A DNA stretch of 64,000 nucleotides. Origin: Bacillota bacterium (GTDB taxonomy: Bacteria; Bacillota; Clostridia; Acetivibrionales; DTU013). How positions within the stretch are numbered: the first letter of the stretch is position 1; each line of letters opens with the position of its first letter. Position numbers and translations under genes: made by a program. The stretch is from contig JAFABI010000103.1 of NCBI GenBank assembly GCA_023426125.1, positions 124,001-188,000 of the forward strand, in the 5' to 3' direction. The notes beneath the pieces were generated by a model. It searched no databases. It was not told the DNA's origin and saw only the letters and a list, made by a program, of their open reading frames with translations. This document shows, one piece after another, positions 9,898-19,116 of the stretch.

Positions 9898-10383
9898 TCA
9901 CATCCCGGTCATTGCAAAAATACTTGGATTCAGCATGCCGAAGATCATGGCAATGTGCGCCACGATGAGAAAAATACCCACAAAGGTCGCATGAAGCTTC
10001 AACTTGCCGATTGGGTCCCTTTTACGTCCAACAGCGCCGATTTCCAGAAGACTCATACCAAGAAGCGGTATAATGCCCGAAAGATAAAAGCCTACGGCAA
10101 TGACATCCGCAAAGCCTCTCCACCCTCCGGTCGCAGTAAGCGGAATAACGGCTGTGATGAACAGATAAACAAAAACTCCGGTGAAATAAAATCCGACGAT
10201 CAGGCTTGCCACCTTGTTCAGCTTCCGCAAGCCGCCTGAAAGATTTCTGCTGAACAGGATTGCCAGTTCCGACACCGCGATGGTCTCGGCAAGAATCACA
10301 GGAATCGCCATGAATAGAATGAGGTTCCAGGGTTGATTGCTTGCCAGCAGTTCCATGTAATGCGTCATCATAGTAGGATCCAT
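9898..10383 (-). CDS. DUF6803-type membrane protein, probable member of the copper regulon
   Basis: A 161-residue protein with about four or five membrane helices and a methionine/histidine-rich N-terminus (MDPTMMTHYMEL). It resembles small clostridial permease-like proteins grouped as DUF6803; no biochemical role is known to me. The start follows GGGGAGG by 10 nt. It lies behind the histidine kinase gene but has its own upstream region. That region contains the same 16-bp sequence found before the copper operon, so it is probably controlled by the same response regulator. Confidence 0.7.
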   Translation of the reverse strand: MDPTMMTHYMELLASNQPWNLILFMAIPVILAETIAVSELAILFSRNLSGGLRKLNKVASLIVGFYFTGVFVYLFITAVIPLTATGGWRGFADVIAVGFYLSGIIPLLGMSLLEIGAVGRKRDPIGKLKLHATFVGIFLIVAHIAMIFGMLNPSIFAMTGM

Positions 10384-10434
10384 TTGCACATAACCTCCCC
10401 ACAAAATATTTTAGATCCATCCTATATGATTTTT

Positions 10435-10453
10435 GTGAAGATTTTATGAAGAT
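10435..10453 (-). promoter_or_regulatory. Candidate CopR-type operator, site 2
   Basis: TGAAGATTTTATGAAG (plus-strand reading, 10436-10451) is identical to site 1 at 17347-17362. On the minus strand it reads as a direct repeat CTTCATAAAAT-CTTCA with 11-bp period, the typical geometry for OmpR/PhoB regulators. A -10-like TATAGG follows. Confidence 0.65.
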
Positions 10454-10499
10454 CGGCAGAGCAATGCAATTTTAGGCCATTGGCATGAAAATTAAATCA

Positions 10500-11903
10500 T
10501 CAAAGACTTCCGTTTGTTTTCTTTGGCAGGTATACGATAAACTCCGAGCCCTCGTCCAATGCGCTCCGGACTTCAATTCTCCCCTTGTGGGCTTCCACGA
10601 TCGCTTTCGCGATGGTCAGTCCTATGCCTGCGCCGCCGGTCAGCCTGTTTCTTGACTTGTCTGCCCTGTAAAAGCGTTCAAAAATATAGGGAAGGTCCTC
10701 CGGCGCTATTCCATAGCCGTTATCCCTGAAGCTGATCTGGGTTATGTCTCTGTCGGCTTTCAGCGTTACTTCCACTTTGCCTCCCTCAGAGGTATATTTC
10801 AAGGCGTTGGACAACAGGTTCACAAACACCTGGCTGATTTTATCCCTGTCGGCATTAATGATTTCCTTTTCACCGCAAAATTTCAGCGCTATTCCCTTCG
10901 CAACGAAGTCTGTCTCAAAATTCCGGATCAAATATTGGATAAGCTCCGATACGTCAAAGCTTGAACGGTCGAGAACTAGATTTTCGCTTTCATACTTTGC
11001 CAGCTTTTCCAGATCGCCTACCATCCGTTTAATCCGCATAATTTCTTCGTGGCAGCTTGCAAGCCTCTGGACATCAGGCTTCCATATGCCGTCGATCATT
11101 GCCTCCATATGGCTTTGGAGCGTAGCAAGGGGCGTCCTTAATTCATGCGCTACATCCGCCGTAAGCCTCTTTCTTAATACCTCCTGCTGTTCAAGCGTTT
11201 CCGCAAGGTCATTCACCGTTTCGGTAAGCAGTGCTATCTCTTTGGTGCTGGATTGTGCCGTGGCCCTGCCGCCATAATACCCTTTTGAGATCATTTGCGC
11301 CGTACTGATTACCCTGGAAATGGGATTTGTCAGCCGTTTCGCCATAAAAGTACCGATCAGCAGGGACAGAAAAAGGGAGAACACGCCTACAAGTAAAAGA
11401 AGATCGTTCAAGGCATTGATAAATGCAAGGTCGTTGTCGTTAAAATAATAGGGACCATAATATCCGATTTCCACTGTTCCTACTTCACTCAATTTATATA
11501 TCAAAGGATATTTGTTTTCCACATACCCGCCCTTCCAATTGGGATAGCGACTGCTCATATTTTGAGCCATATGGGCGATCATCTGCTGGCACATTCCGTT
11601 GTTATGGACCGTTGCATCCCATATCATTCTGCCCGAAGTGTCTGTAACCTTAATAATCAAGCCCTGCTCCAGAGCGTTAATGCCTATGCTTTCTATCACA
11701 CCGGCATCCCATTGTTTATCCGCCGTATATTGCTGGCTTACCAGGGAAACCACTTCCCTGTTCTGTCGTTCCTGGTTCTCAATGATATAGTTCTTGAAAT
11801 GCTTTTCCAGAAATATATTGGTAAATATGCTGATGATAAATACGCAAACCAGGGCTACCGAAAGATAAGATAGCGATAGTTTTGTCCTCAAACTGTATTT
11901 CAT
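10500..11903 (-). CDS. Membrane histidine kinase, probable copper sensor
   Basis: A 467-residue sensor kinase. Helices at about residues 15-35 and 165-190 flank an extracytoplasmic sensor domain. HAMP, HisKA (phospho-acceptor His253 in ADVAHELRTPLAT) and HATPase boxes (FVNLLSNALKYTSEGG, FRDNGYGIAPEDL, GGAGIGLTIAKAIV) follow. The sensor contains a His/Met/Cys-rich stretch (HNNGMCQQMIAHMAQNM), which could bind copper directly. The start MKYSLRT follows GGAGG by 5 nt. It lies behind its response regulator and copA, which strongly suggests a CusS/CopS-type role; the metal is inferred, not shown. Confidence 0.9.
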   Translation of the reverse strand: MKYSLRTKLSLSYLSVALVCVFIISIFTNIFLEKHFKNYIIENQERQNREVVSLVSQQYTADKQWDAGVIESIGINALEQGLIIKVTDTSGRMIWDATVHNNGMCQQMIAHMAQNMSSRYPNWKGGYVENKYPLIYKLSEVGTVEIGYYGPYYFNDNDLAFINALNDLLLLVGVFSLFLSLLIGTFMAKRLTNPISRVISTAQMISKGYYGGRATAQSSTKEIALLTETVNDLAETLEQQEVLRKRLTADVAHELRTPLATLQSHMEAMIDGIWKPDVQRLASCHEEIMRIKRMVGDLEKLAKYESENLVLDRSSFDVSELIQYLIRNFETDFVAKGIALKFCGEKEIINADRDKISQVFVNLLSNALKYTSEGGKVEVTLKADRDITQISFRDNGYGIAPEDLPYIFERFYRADKSRNRLTGGAGIGLTIAKAIVEAHKGRIEVRSALDEGSEFIVYLPKKTNGSL

Positions 11904-12019
11904 GCCTGCCTCCATTTACTTATGAACCGGATACAGCCTGCTCCTCCATAGCAATACCATCTAGCCGGGTCCTCTTCCGGCCGATGGCGGCACTCTTGTT
12001 CCATGTGGCCATAGTTCCC

Positions 12020-12721
12020 TTATTCCGCGCCGAACCTGTATCCCACTCCGTGAACCGTTAAAATATATCTTGGTGTTTTCGGGTCGTCCTCCAGCTTCTG
12101 CCGCAAATTCTTTATATGGGTGTCAATGGTCCTGTCGTAGCCGTCAAAATCCAGCCCCATTGCCAGGAAGACCAGTTCCTCCCTGGTAAATGCCTTTGAA
12201 GGATATTTTGCCAGGGTCGTAAGTATTTTGTATTCGTTGGGCGTAAGGTTTAAAACGGCATTTTTTCTTTTCACCTCATATTTTAACGTATCGATTACCA
12301 GATCATCCTTGTTATAGGACAGCAGTCCCGACGATGGAACCGGTTCGTCATCCAGCCTTCTTAATATGGCCGTGACCCTTGCTACCAGTTGTCTGGGGCT
12401 GAACGGCTTTGTTACATAATCATCCGCACCGATATCCAGTCCTTTTAAAACATCCTCTTCCTCAATCTTCGCCGTAAGCATGAGGATAGGGACTTTTGAC
12501 TTTTTCCTCAATACCTTGCAAATCTCTTCGCCGGATATGTCCGGAAGCATCAAGTCCAGAACCACCAGGGAAGGATTGACCCTCTGGAATTTGTCCAGGG
12601 CTTCCCGGCCGCTATACGCCTCAACAACGGAATATCCGCTGTTTTCCAGGTATGACTTTACTACTTCAACGATTTTTGCCTCATCATCAACGACAAGAAT
12701 CTTTTTTCCATTGTATGCCAT
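12020..12721 (-). CDS. OmpR/PhoB-family response regulator, probable copper response
   Basis: The receiver domain contains the acidic pair in LVVDDEAKIVE, the phosphorylation aspartate in LVVLDLMLPD and the lysine in YVTKPFSP. A winged-helix DNA-binding domain follows, with the characteristic DRTIDTHIKNLRQKLEDDP and GVGYRFG ending. I chose the second ATG (MAYNGKK), which is 5 nt from GGAGG and gives 233 residues. Its likely target is the TGAAGATTTTATGAAG element at 10436 and 17347, whose 11-bp direct repeat suits this family. It lies between copA and its kinase. Confidence 0.92.
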   Translation of the reverse strand: MAYNGKKILVVDDEAKIVEVVKSYLENSGYSVVEAYSGREALDKFQRVNPSLVVLDLMLPDISGEEICKVLRKKSKVPILMLTAKIEEEDVLKGLDIGADDYVTKPFSPRQLVARVTAILRRLDDEPVPSSGLLSYNKDDLVIDTLKYEVKRKNAVLNLTPNEYKILTTLAKYPSKAFTREELVFLAMGLDFDGYDRTIDTHIKNLRQKLEDDPKTPRYILTVHGVGYRFGAE

Positions 12722-12769
12722 GGCTGCCTCCATGTAATATCCCTAATATGCGGCACGCCGTACCGCGTT

Positions 12770-15262
12770 TTATCGATCCCTGCGATCCTTTTCATCCAGC
12801 TTCCATTCCTGGGCGGTCCAGGCCTGCAGATCAACAGGTCCGGAGTTTGTGGGATCATAACCCTTCAGGCTCAAGGAATTGGTAACTACCGATACCGAGC
12901 TGAAGGCCATGGCACCGCCCGCAATCATGGGGTTTAGAAATCCCAGGGCTGCAAAGGGAATGCCGATAATGTTGTAGAAGAATGCCCAGAACAGGTTCTG
13001 CCTGATTTTCCGGATGGTTTTCCTCGATAGCCGGATGGCTGCAGGGATGGTCCGCAAATCCCCCCGCATCAGCGTAATGTCTGCAGCTTCGATGGCCACA
13101 TCCGTGCCTGTGCCGATGGCCATGCCGATATCTGCCGTAGCCAGCGCCGGCGCGTCATTAATACCGTCGCCTACCATTGCTACGATTTTTCCCTGCTTTT
13201 TAAGCTTTTCAACCTCAATCGCCTTGTTCTCGGGAAGCACTTCCGCCAGCACATTTTCAATTCCCACCTGTTTTGCGATGGCATTGGCCGTCCGCTTGTT
13301 GTCGCCGGTGATCATATAGACCTGGATGCCCATTTTTTGCAGTTCCCCGATGGCTTCCCGGGAATTTTCCTTTACAGTATCGGCCACGGCGATGATTGCC
13401 TCCATCCCATTGTCTACAGCCATGAGCATGGCTGTCTTTCCTTCATCTTCAAGCTTTGTGATGGAAGCTTCCAGTTCGCCCAAATCAATCCCCTTTTCCA
13501 GCATCAGCTTGCGTGTGCCTATATACAGCGTCTTTCCGCCGACTTCAGCCATGATTCCTCTTCCGGGAATCGCTTCAAACCTGTCCGGATCCGGCAGATT
13601 GCCCAGGTCTTTTTTGCCCTTTTCATAAATCGCCGCACCCAGAGGATGCTCCGAACTTTTCTCCGCAATGGCTGCCAATCTTAATATCTCGCTGCTGTCA
13701 AGCCGTCCCAGGGATAGTATATCCGTTACATCCGGCTGTCCTTTTGTAATGGTGCCGGTCTTATCCAGTACGACTGCGTTGAGCTTATACGCCATTTCAA
13801 GATGCTCTCCGCCTTTGATGAGAATCCCGTTTTCAGCGCCTTTTCCCGTACCCACCATGATGGCAGTAGGAGTGGCAAGTCCCAGGGCGCATGGGCAGGC
13901 GATTACGAGAACTGCAACCGCGCTGACAATCCCCGTGGCAAAATTGCCTGCCGCCAGATACCATAGCAGGAAAGTCACTATGGCAATGCCAATAACCACC
14001 GGTACAAAAATGCCGGAAACCTGATCGGCGATTTTTTGTATCGGAGCCTTGGAGCCCTGTGCATCCTCCACCATCTTGATGATCTGTGAAAGAGCGGTAT
14101 CCTTTCCCACCCTGGTAGCTTCAAACTTGAAGGTCCCGTATTTGTTGATGGTTGCACCGATGACAGCATCTCCCGCTTTTTTCTCTACCGGCAGGCTCTC
14201 GCCTGTGAGCATCGACTCGTCAAGGGAGGAATTCCCCTCAACCAGCTTTCCATCCACCGGAACCTTTTCGCCCGGCCTTACGACAATCATATCCCCGACT
14301 TCGACTTCCTCGATGGGAATATCCTCTTCGGCGCCGTTCCGTATAACCCTGGCTGTTTTCGCCTGCAAGCCCATCAGCTTCTTGATGGCCTCGGAGGTTT
14401 TGCCCTTGGCAACCGCCTCAAGGTATTTTCCCAGCAGGATAAGCGTAATGATCACGGCAGCTGCTTCAAAATACAGCTCCTTCATCATCATGCCTTCCTT
14501 TGCAGGCTGGAAGAAGGCGTTGTATATGCTGAAGAAATAGGCCGCCGACGTACCCATGGCAATCAGGACGTCCATATTGGCACTTTTTGCACGCAAGGCA
14601 TAAAAAGCGTGTTTATAGAATCTGAATCCTATGACGAATTGTATGGGAGTGGCTATAATCAGCTGGAAGTACTCATTGTGCAAAAAGGCCAGATCAATGC
14701 CAAGAAGCGTGAGAACCATAGCCATGATCAGGGGTGAGCTTAACACGGCTGAAATAATCAGTTCCATTCTCAGCCGCTTTATTTCCTTTTCCCTCTGCTC
14801 CTTTTCCCTGTCCCTGCTTACTTCCTCCACCCGCTGGGCGCCATATCCCAGTGCTTCAATGGCTTTTATCATTTCCGAGACTTTGATCTTCGAGCTGTCG
14901 TATTCAACCGCCACCTTTTCCGTCGCAAGGTTGACGGCTGCACGCTGCACGCCTTCCAGTTTGCTTAATTTCTTTTCGATCCTGGCCGCACAGGCTGCGC
15001 AGGTCATGCCCTTCAGCTTTAAATCAACCTTGCTGCCGGAAGGCGCTTCTTCCTTTATGACCTGGTATCCCAGTTTTTCTACAACTTCCTGCAGCGTTCC
15101 TGCATTCACTTTGCTGTCGTCATAGTCTACGACCGCTTTTTCAACAGCAAAATTTACTGTCGCCTGCCTGACGCCCTCCAGCTTGTTCAAGCCCTTTTCG
15201 ATCCTGGCAGCGCAAGCCGCACAGGACATACCCGATATTTTAAGCGTATCTTTCCGGTCCAT
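12770..15262 (-). CDS. copA: Copper-exporting P1B-type ATPase with two HMA domains
   Basis: An 830-residue membrane pump expected to export Cu(I). Two metal-binding HMA domains at the N-terminus each carry a CxxC ([10 protein letters not shown] and [10 protein letters not shown]). Membrane helices include the copper-site motif CPC ([13 protein letters not shown]), and the P-domain carries [16 protein letters not shown] is the HP motif and [11 protein letters not shown] the hinge. The start MDRKDTLK follows AAGGAG at 8 nt; an in-frame ATG at 15283 overlaps the end of the preceding gene. The gene is translationally close to the SafE/cupredoxin protein and precedes the two-component genes. Confidence 0.95.
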   Translation of the reverse strand: MDRKDTLKISGMSCAACAARIEKGLNKLEGVRQATVNFAVEKAVVDYDDSKVNAGTLQEVVEKLGYQVIKEEAPSGSKVDLKLKGMTCAACAARIEKKLSKLEGVQRAAVNLATEKVAVEYDSSKIKVSEMIKAIEALGYGAQRVEEVSRDREKEQREKEIKRLRMELIISAVLSSPLIMAMVLTLLGIDLAFLHNEYFQLIIATPIQFVIGFRFYKHAFYALRAKSANMDVLIAMGTSAAYFFSIYNAFFQPAKEGMMMKELYFEAAAVIITLILLGKYLEAVAKGKTSEAIKKLMGLQAKTARVIRNGAEEDIPIEEVEVGDMIVVRPGEKVPVDGKLVEGNSSLDESMLTGESLPVEKKAGDAVIGATINKYGTFKFEATRVGKDTALSQIIKMVEDAQGSKAPIQKIADQVSGIFVPVVIGIAIVTFLLWYLAAGNFATGIVSAVAVLVIACPCALGLATPTAIMVGTGKGAENGILIKGGEHLEMAYKLNAVVLDKTGTITKGQPDVTDILSLGRLDSSEILRLAAIAEKSSEHPLGAAIYEKGKKDLGNLPDPDRFEAIPGRGIMAEVGGKTLYIGTRKLMLEKGIDLGELEASITKLEDEGKTAMLMAVDNGMEAIIAVADTVKENSREAIGELQKMGIQVYMITGDNKRTANAIAKQVGIENVLAEVLPENKAIEVEKLKKQGKIVAMVGDGINDAPALATADIGMAIGTGTDVAIEAADITLMRGDLRTIPAAIRLSRKTIRKIRQNLFWAFFYNIIGIPFAALGFLNPMIAGGAMAFSSVSVVTNSLSLKGYDPTNSGPVDLQAWTAQEWKLDEKDRRDR

Positions 15263-15279
15263 AATCATAACTCCTTGTT

Positions 15280-16647
15280 TCATTCTTCTGATATATCTGA
15301 TACCACCTTTATATTGCTGCGAATCATTCCCATCCAGCAGCTATAGGTTATGTTTCCTTCTTTCTCCGGAGTGAATTCAATAATATTATCTCCAGGAACC
15401 AATTTTTTCTGTATATCATATTCCGGTATGGTGACCGGATTATTGCACCCGTTCAAATCTTTTTCACCGGCTCTGATTGTCCATTGCACAGGGATGCCCT
15501 GCTGGACGACAATGGGCGAATACCGGCCCGACTCGAGCTTTGTGCTTACAACCTGCACATCTCCTTCGATCCTGGCAATATTCCCTGATCCGGAGGAAGC
15601 ATAGACGATGTCGATACCCGACAGGGCCAGCCCCCGGTTCACCATTACAATGCCAAGCACCATAACAAGCATGGCGCTGACTTTTAACATCTTCTGTGTA
15701 AGCTTGCCGCTCAGCACGGAACTGATTGCTCCAAAACCAAACATCAACGGTACTGTCCCCAGACTGAATAAAAACATGGAGACGGCTCCCGCGGCAAAGC
15801 TTCCTGTCCCTAAAGCATATATCTGCATGGCCTGCAGTGGGCCGCAAGGCATTAAACCGTTCAGCAGTCCAACATAGAAGGGGCCGTATCTGCCGTTGTT
15901 ATTCCGTATCGTGCTGCCGAATATCCTTGGCATTCTGGGATTAAGCCTTCTCAGCCACGGAAAAACATTTAACATGTTCAGACCCATAATGACCATGAAC
16001 ACTCCCGAAGCAATTGCCACAATACCCTTTGCCGCACCGGAAAAGCTTATCGCCGAGCCCAATGCCCCGACAATACCGCCGATCACCGTATAGGATATGA
16101 CCCTTCCGCAATTATACAACAAACTGGGTTTCAGCTTTGACAGCTTTTTGGCTGTTTCGTCCTCAGGCCTGTATGAGATGCACTGCGAGAGGTTGATCCC
16201 GCCGCACATTGCAATGCAATGCAGCGAGGTGAGGAGCCCAACGACAAAAAGTATCCCATAGCCCATGGACTGGTTAACTTCAGGGATGAAATCAAAACCT
16301 ACGGTATTATTTATAATCACATAAAGAGCAAACAGGATGATTCCAAATCCCAGAAATTGATTTATTGACGTTCTGTCACCGGCTGCTTTCCCCGCGCCGA
16401 CTCCTGACGCAAGGTGTTCCTGAGGTTTATTCCTCACCCTGTAGTCCAGCTTTTCAACGGTTTCGATGATCCTGTCAAGCCCGATTACGTTTGCATCATA
16501 CGTGACGTAAACATTGGAACTGCTGAAAATAGCCTTGCTGTCCGCCACGCCTTCAAGCTTCTTTAAAGCATTCTCTATTCGCATTTCACAGCTGGTACAC
16601 GTCATACCGTCTGTTTGAAGAACTTTACGAATGATCCTCTGTTCCAT
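15280..16647 (-). CDS. HMA - SafE/TauE-like membrane - cupredoxin fusion protein
   Basis: A 455-residue three-part protein. The N-terminal ~75 residues are an HMA copper-binding domain ([20 protein letters not shown]). Residues ~95-330 hold six or so membrane helices of the sulfite-exporter/UreH-like (SafE) family. The last ~100 residues form a cupredoxin-like domain with candidate ligands in NGCNNPV and YSCWMGM. This layout is known in copper-handling membrane proteins of anaerobic Firmicutes; it may deliver or move copper across the membrane next to CopA. The ribosome site is GGAGAGGAT. It is the second gene of the operon. Confidence 0.85.
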   Translation of the reverse strand: MEQRIIRKVLQTDGMTCTSCEMRIENALKKLEGVADSKAIFSSSNVYVTYDANVIGLDRIIETVEKLDYRVRNKPQEHLASGVGAGKAAGDRTSINQFLGFGIILFALYVIINNTVGFDFIPEVNQSMGYGILFVVGLLTSLHCIAMCGGINLSQCISYRPEDETAKKLSKLKPSLLYNCGRVISYTVIGGIVGALGSAISFSGAAKGIVAIASGVFMVIMGLNMLNVFPWLRRLNPRMPRIFGSTIRNNNGRYGPFYVGLLNGLMPCGPLQAMQIYALGTGSFAAGAVSMFLFSLGTVPLMFGFGAISSVLSGKLTQKMLKVSAMLVMVLGIVMVNRGLALSGIDIVYASSGSGNIARIEGDVQVVSTKLESGRYSPIVVQQGIPVQWTIRAGEKDLNGCNNPVTIPEYDIQKKLVPGDNIIEFTPEKEGNITYSCWMGMIRSNIKVVSDISEE

Positions 16648-16662
16648 GCTATCCTCTCCGTC

Positions 16663-17184
16663 TTACCGCTTGCTCCAATTGCCGAACAAGTCCTTGCTGG
16701 CCTCCAGGAAATCCCCGGAAATTACAATATTCGTACCATCGTCGGTCTTGTTTTCATCCATGATGGGCACCGGGTTGCAACCGCCTTTTATTATCTCGAT
16801 CTTATCCAGTTGGAACCGGTTGCTGCAGTTCTGGCATACCATTTCGTCCCCCTCCTGGACATAATATCCTTTACCGGAAGCATAACACACCTGGCAGGTA
16901 TTGAATGCAGTCCTTATCGTGCCGTCATTGGCTTTTACAGCCAGAACCTCCATGTTGGTCTTACCCGCCTTATAGGGATAGAACTTCGCAGTTTCTGTGA
17001 TTTCACTTTTAACGATTTTTATCCCTTCTGAGGAAGCTGCCGTGCCGGCTTCTCCGCGGGAAACGGCTTTGATAATGACAAACGCCAGGAGCAGCAGCAC
17101 AACTGCACCTACAACGATAATTGTATTTTTGTTTGATTTTTTCACCGGCTGTGATTTCTTGCTTACCTGTCTTGTATTCCCCAT
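16663..17184 (-). CDS. DUF2318 membrane-anchored redox/metal protein
   Basis: A 173-residue protein with one N-terminal membrane anchor (residues ~22-42) and an extracytoplasmic DUF2318 domain. Its cysteines are arranged as CQVCYASGKG, CQNCSNRF and GGCNP, the family hallmark. DUF2318 is associated with membrane metal transport systems, but its chemistry is not well defined; the two CxxC pairs could bind a metal or act in redox. It is the first gene of the copper operon, with AAAGGTGG before its ATG and a candidate response-regulator site upstream. Confidence 0.85.
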   Translation of the reverse strand: MGNTRQVSKKSQPVKKSNKNTIIVVGAVVLLLLAFVIIKAVSRGEAGTAASSEGIKIVKSEITETAKFYPYKAGKTNMEVLAVKANDGTIRTAFNTCQVCYASGKGYYVQEGDEMVCQNCSNRFQLDKIEIIKGGCNPVPIMDENKTDDGTNIVISGDFLEASKDLFGNWSKR

Positions 17185-17220
17185 TCCAATACCACCTTTG
17201 CAGAAAATTTGATGAATACC

Positions 17221-17299
17221 ACAGCGAAACAGTCATTAATTTACGGCATTTAGGCCTTCCGGAAATGTCGCGAACGCTTTAGCGCGTTGTTTCCGGAAG
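17221..17299 (-). repeat. Hairpin repeat family A, copy 3, with tail
   Basis: CTTCCGGAAA and TTTCCGGAAG are the arms (17256-17299). The minus-strand tail CTAAATGCCG...TTCGCTG (17255 down to 17221) matches the tails of copies 1 and 4. Confidence 0.8.
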
Positions 17300-17346
17300 A
17301 TAAAGAAAATGTTTCGCAGTAATACCGGAATTTTATCATAGAAATA

Positions 17347-17362
17347 TGAAGATTTTATGAAG
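17347..17362 (-). promoter_or_regulatory. Candidate CopR-type operator, site 1
   Basis: TGAAGATTTTATGAAG is identical to the element before the DUF6803 gene. On the minus strand CTTCATAAAATCTTCATATT is a direct repeat with 11-bp period, followed by a TATGAT/TAAAAT -10 region about 165 bp upstream of the DUF2318 start. Confidence 0.65.
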
Positions 17363-17412
17363 AAAGCATTGTTTGAAAAGATAAGATTATTTGCGGCCGG
17401 CACTTTCTCAGG

Positions 17413-17474
17413 TGATACACGGGGACGGTTCTACTGTATGCCATAGCATACAGTAGAACCGTCCCCGTGTATCA
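17413..17474. repeat. Perfect 29-bp stem palindrome of the GGGGACGG type
   Basis: Arms TGATACACGGGGACGGTTCT... and its exact complement surround a CATA loop: 62 nt with 29 perfect base pairs. There is no T tract on either side, so it is a REP-like repeat and not an ordinary terminator. It lies 19 bp beyond the gpmI stop. Confidence 0.85.
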
Positions 17475-17492
17475 TTACTCCAGAATCGAAGC

Positions 17493-19028
17493 TTATTTCT
17501 CTATCAGCGACTGCCCTGTCATTTCCGCCGGCTTATCCAATCCGAGGATATCCAGTATCGTAGGCGCAAGATCCGCAAGCCTTCCTTCTTTAAGCTTTAC
17601 ATTATGAAGCCCTATGCCTATCAGCGGCACCACATTGGTGGTGTGCGCAGTAAAGGGACCGCCGGAAACATAGTCGATCATTTGCTCCGCATTGCCATGG
17701 TCTGCCGTTACCAGAGCGACTCCACCCTGATCCAGGACTGCCGCCACCACTTTTCCCAGGCTGGCGTCCACTGCTTCCACGGCTGTCTTTGCCGCGTCGA
17801 ATACCCCCGTATGTCCGACCATATCGCAGTTTGCAAAGTTTAATACGATTACGTCATATTCCTTTGCGTTGATCCGTTTCACTGCTTCATCGGCAACTTC
17901 ATAAGCGCTCATTTCAGGCTTCAGATCGTAGGTGGCCACTTTCGGCGAAGGTATCAGCGCCCTGTCTTCACCGTCATACATTGCTTCCACGCCGCCATTG
18001 AAAAAGAAGGTAACATGGGCATATTTTTCGGTCTCGGCAATACGAAGCTGCCGGTAGCCGAGACGGCTGATATATTCTCCAAAAGTATTGGTAAGGCTTT
18101 CCGGCTTGAATGCAACCGACACATTGGGCATGGTCTTGTCATATTGGGTCATGCAGACATAGTATAACGGAAAGAAACCTTTGGGCCTGTCAAAGCCGCT
18201 AAACTCAGGATCGACAAAGGTTCTTGTAATTTCTCTCGCCCGGTCGGGCCTGAAGTTAAAGAAGATCACCGAATCGTTGCTGTTGATTACCGCAGTGGGC
18301 TTGTTCCCATTCAAGATTATCGTGGGTTTTACAAACTCATCAAATTCCTCTCTTGCATAGGACTCGGATACAGCCTGTACCGCCGTGCCGGCTGTCAGGC
18401 CCTGACCAAGCACCATGGCGCCATATGCCTGTTTGACCCTTTCCCAGCGGTTGTCCCTGTCCATGGCATAATATCTCCCCATAACACTTGCTATTTTGCC
18501 TGTGCCGATCCGGGCAAGCTTGCCTTCCAGTTCTTCCACATAGCCCTTTGCACTATCGGGCGGGACATCCCTTCCATCGAAGAAGCAGTGGACGAAGACC
18601 TCTTTCAGTCCTTGTTTCTTCGCAAGCTCCACCAGAGCATAAAGATGGGTATTATGGCTGTGTACGCCTCCATCGGACAACAATCCCAGCAAGTGGAGAC
18701 TGGAATTGTTTTTTTTGCAGTTGTCAATCGCCGTCAGGAATTCTTTTTTGTCAAAGAAGTCGCCATCCTCTATGGACTTGGTAATCCTGGTCAGCTCCTG
18801 GTATACGATCCTGCCCGCTCCCATATTGGTATGTCCCACTTCGGAATTGCCCATCTGACCTCTTGGCAGCCCTACATCCATACCGCTGGTATGGACTACG
18901 GTATTGGGATATTCCTTTATATAACTGTCAATGTTCGGCTTGTTTGCAGCCGCTACAGCATTTCCCTCTTCATGTTTGTTGATGCCGAAGCCATCGAGTA
19001 TGATTAATGCTACCAGTTTGTCTTTCAT
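17493..19028 (-). CDS. gpmI: 2,3-bisphosphoglycerate-independent phosphoglycerate mutase
   Basis: A 511-residue alkaline-phosphatase-superfamily enzyme that interconverts 3- and 2-phosphoglycerate, normally with manganese. The N-terminal metal/serine site (LIILDGFGIN ... GNSEVGHTNMGAGR, with the nucleophilic serine) and the C-terminal metal ligands (NFANCDMVGHTG, TADHGNAEQM) are intact. GGAGGTTTAA precedes the ATG. It follows the pgk-tpi fusion by ~90 bp across a strong hairpin, forming a lower-glycolysis block with gap. Confidence 0.96.
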   Translation of the reverse strand: MKDKLVALIILDGFGINKHEEGNAVAAANKPNIDSYIKEYPNTVVHTSGMDVGLPRGQMGNSEVGHTNMGAGRIVYQELTRITKSIEDGDFFDKKEFLTAIDNCKKNNSSLHLLGLLSDGGVHSHNTHLYALVELAKKQGLKEVFVHCFFDGRDVPPDSAKGYVEELEGKLARIGTGKIASVMGRYYAMDRDNRWERVKQAYGAMVLGQGLTAGTAVQAVSESYAREEFDEFVKPTIILNGNKPTAVINSNDSVIFFNFRPDRAREITRTFVDPEFSGFDRPKGFFPLYYVCMTQYDKTMPNVSVAFKPESLTNTFGEYISRLGYRQLRIAETEKYAHVTFFFNGGVEAMYDGEDRALIPSPKVATYDLKPEMSAYEVADEAVKRINAKEYDVIVLNFANCDMVGHTGVFDAAKTAVEAVDASLGKVVAAVLDQGGVALVTADHGNAEQMIDYVSGGPFTAHTTNVVPLIGIGLHNVKLKEGRLADLAPTILDILGLDKPAEMTGQSLIEK

Positions 19029-19070
19029 TTAAACCTCCATTGTTATGTTCGCTGTTCCGGTTTGTATTTG

Positions 19071-19098
19071 AAAGGGTGGAGCAAAGCTCCACCCTTTT
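19071..19098 (-). terminator. Hairpin between pgk-tpi and gpmI
   Basis: AAAGGGTGGAGC and GCTCCACCCTTT form a 12-bp stem with a 3-nt loop, 19 bp after the pgk-tpi stop. The trailing T run is short, so it may terminate only partly and protect the upstream message. Confidence 0.65.
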
Positions 19099-19116
19099 GT
19101 AACCGTCAATGCTATT

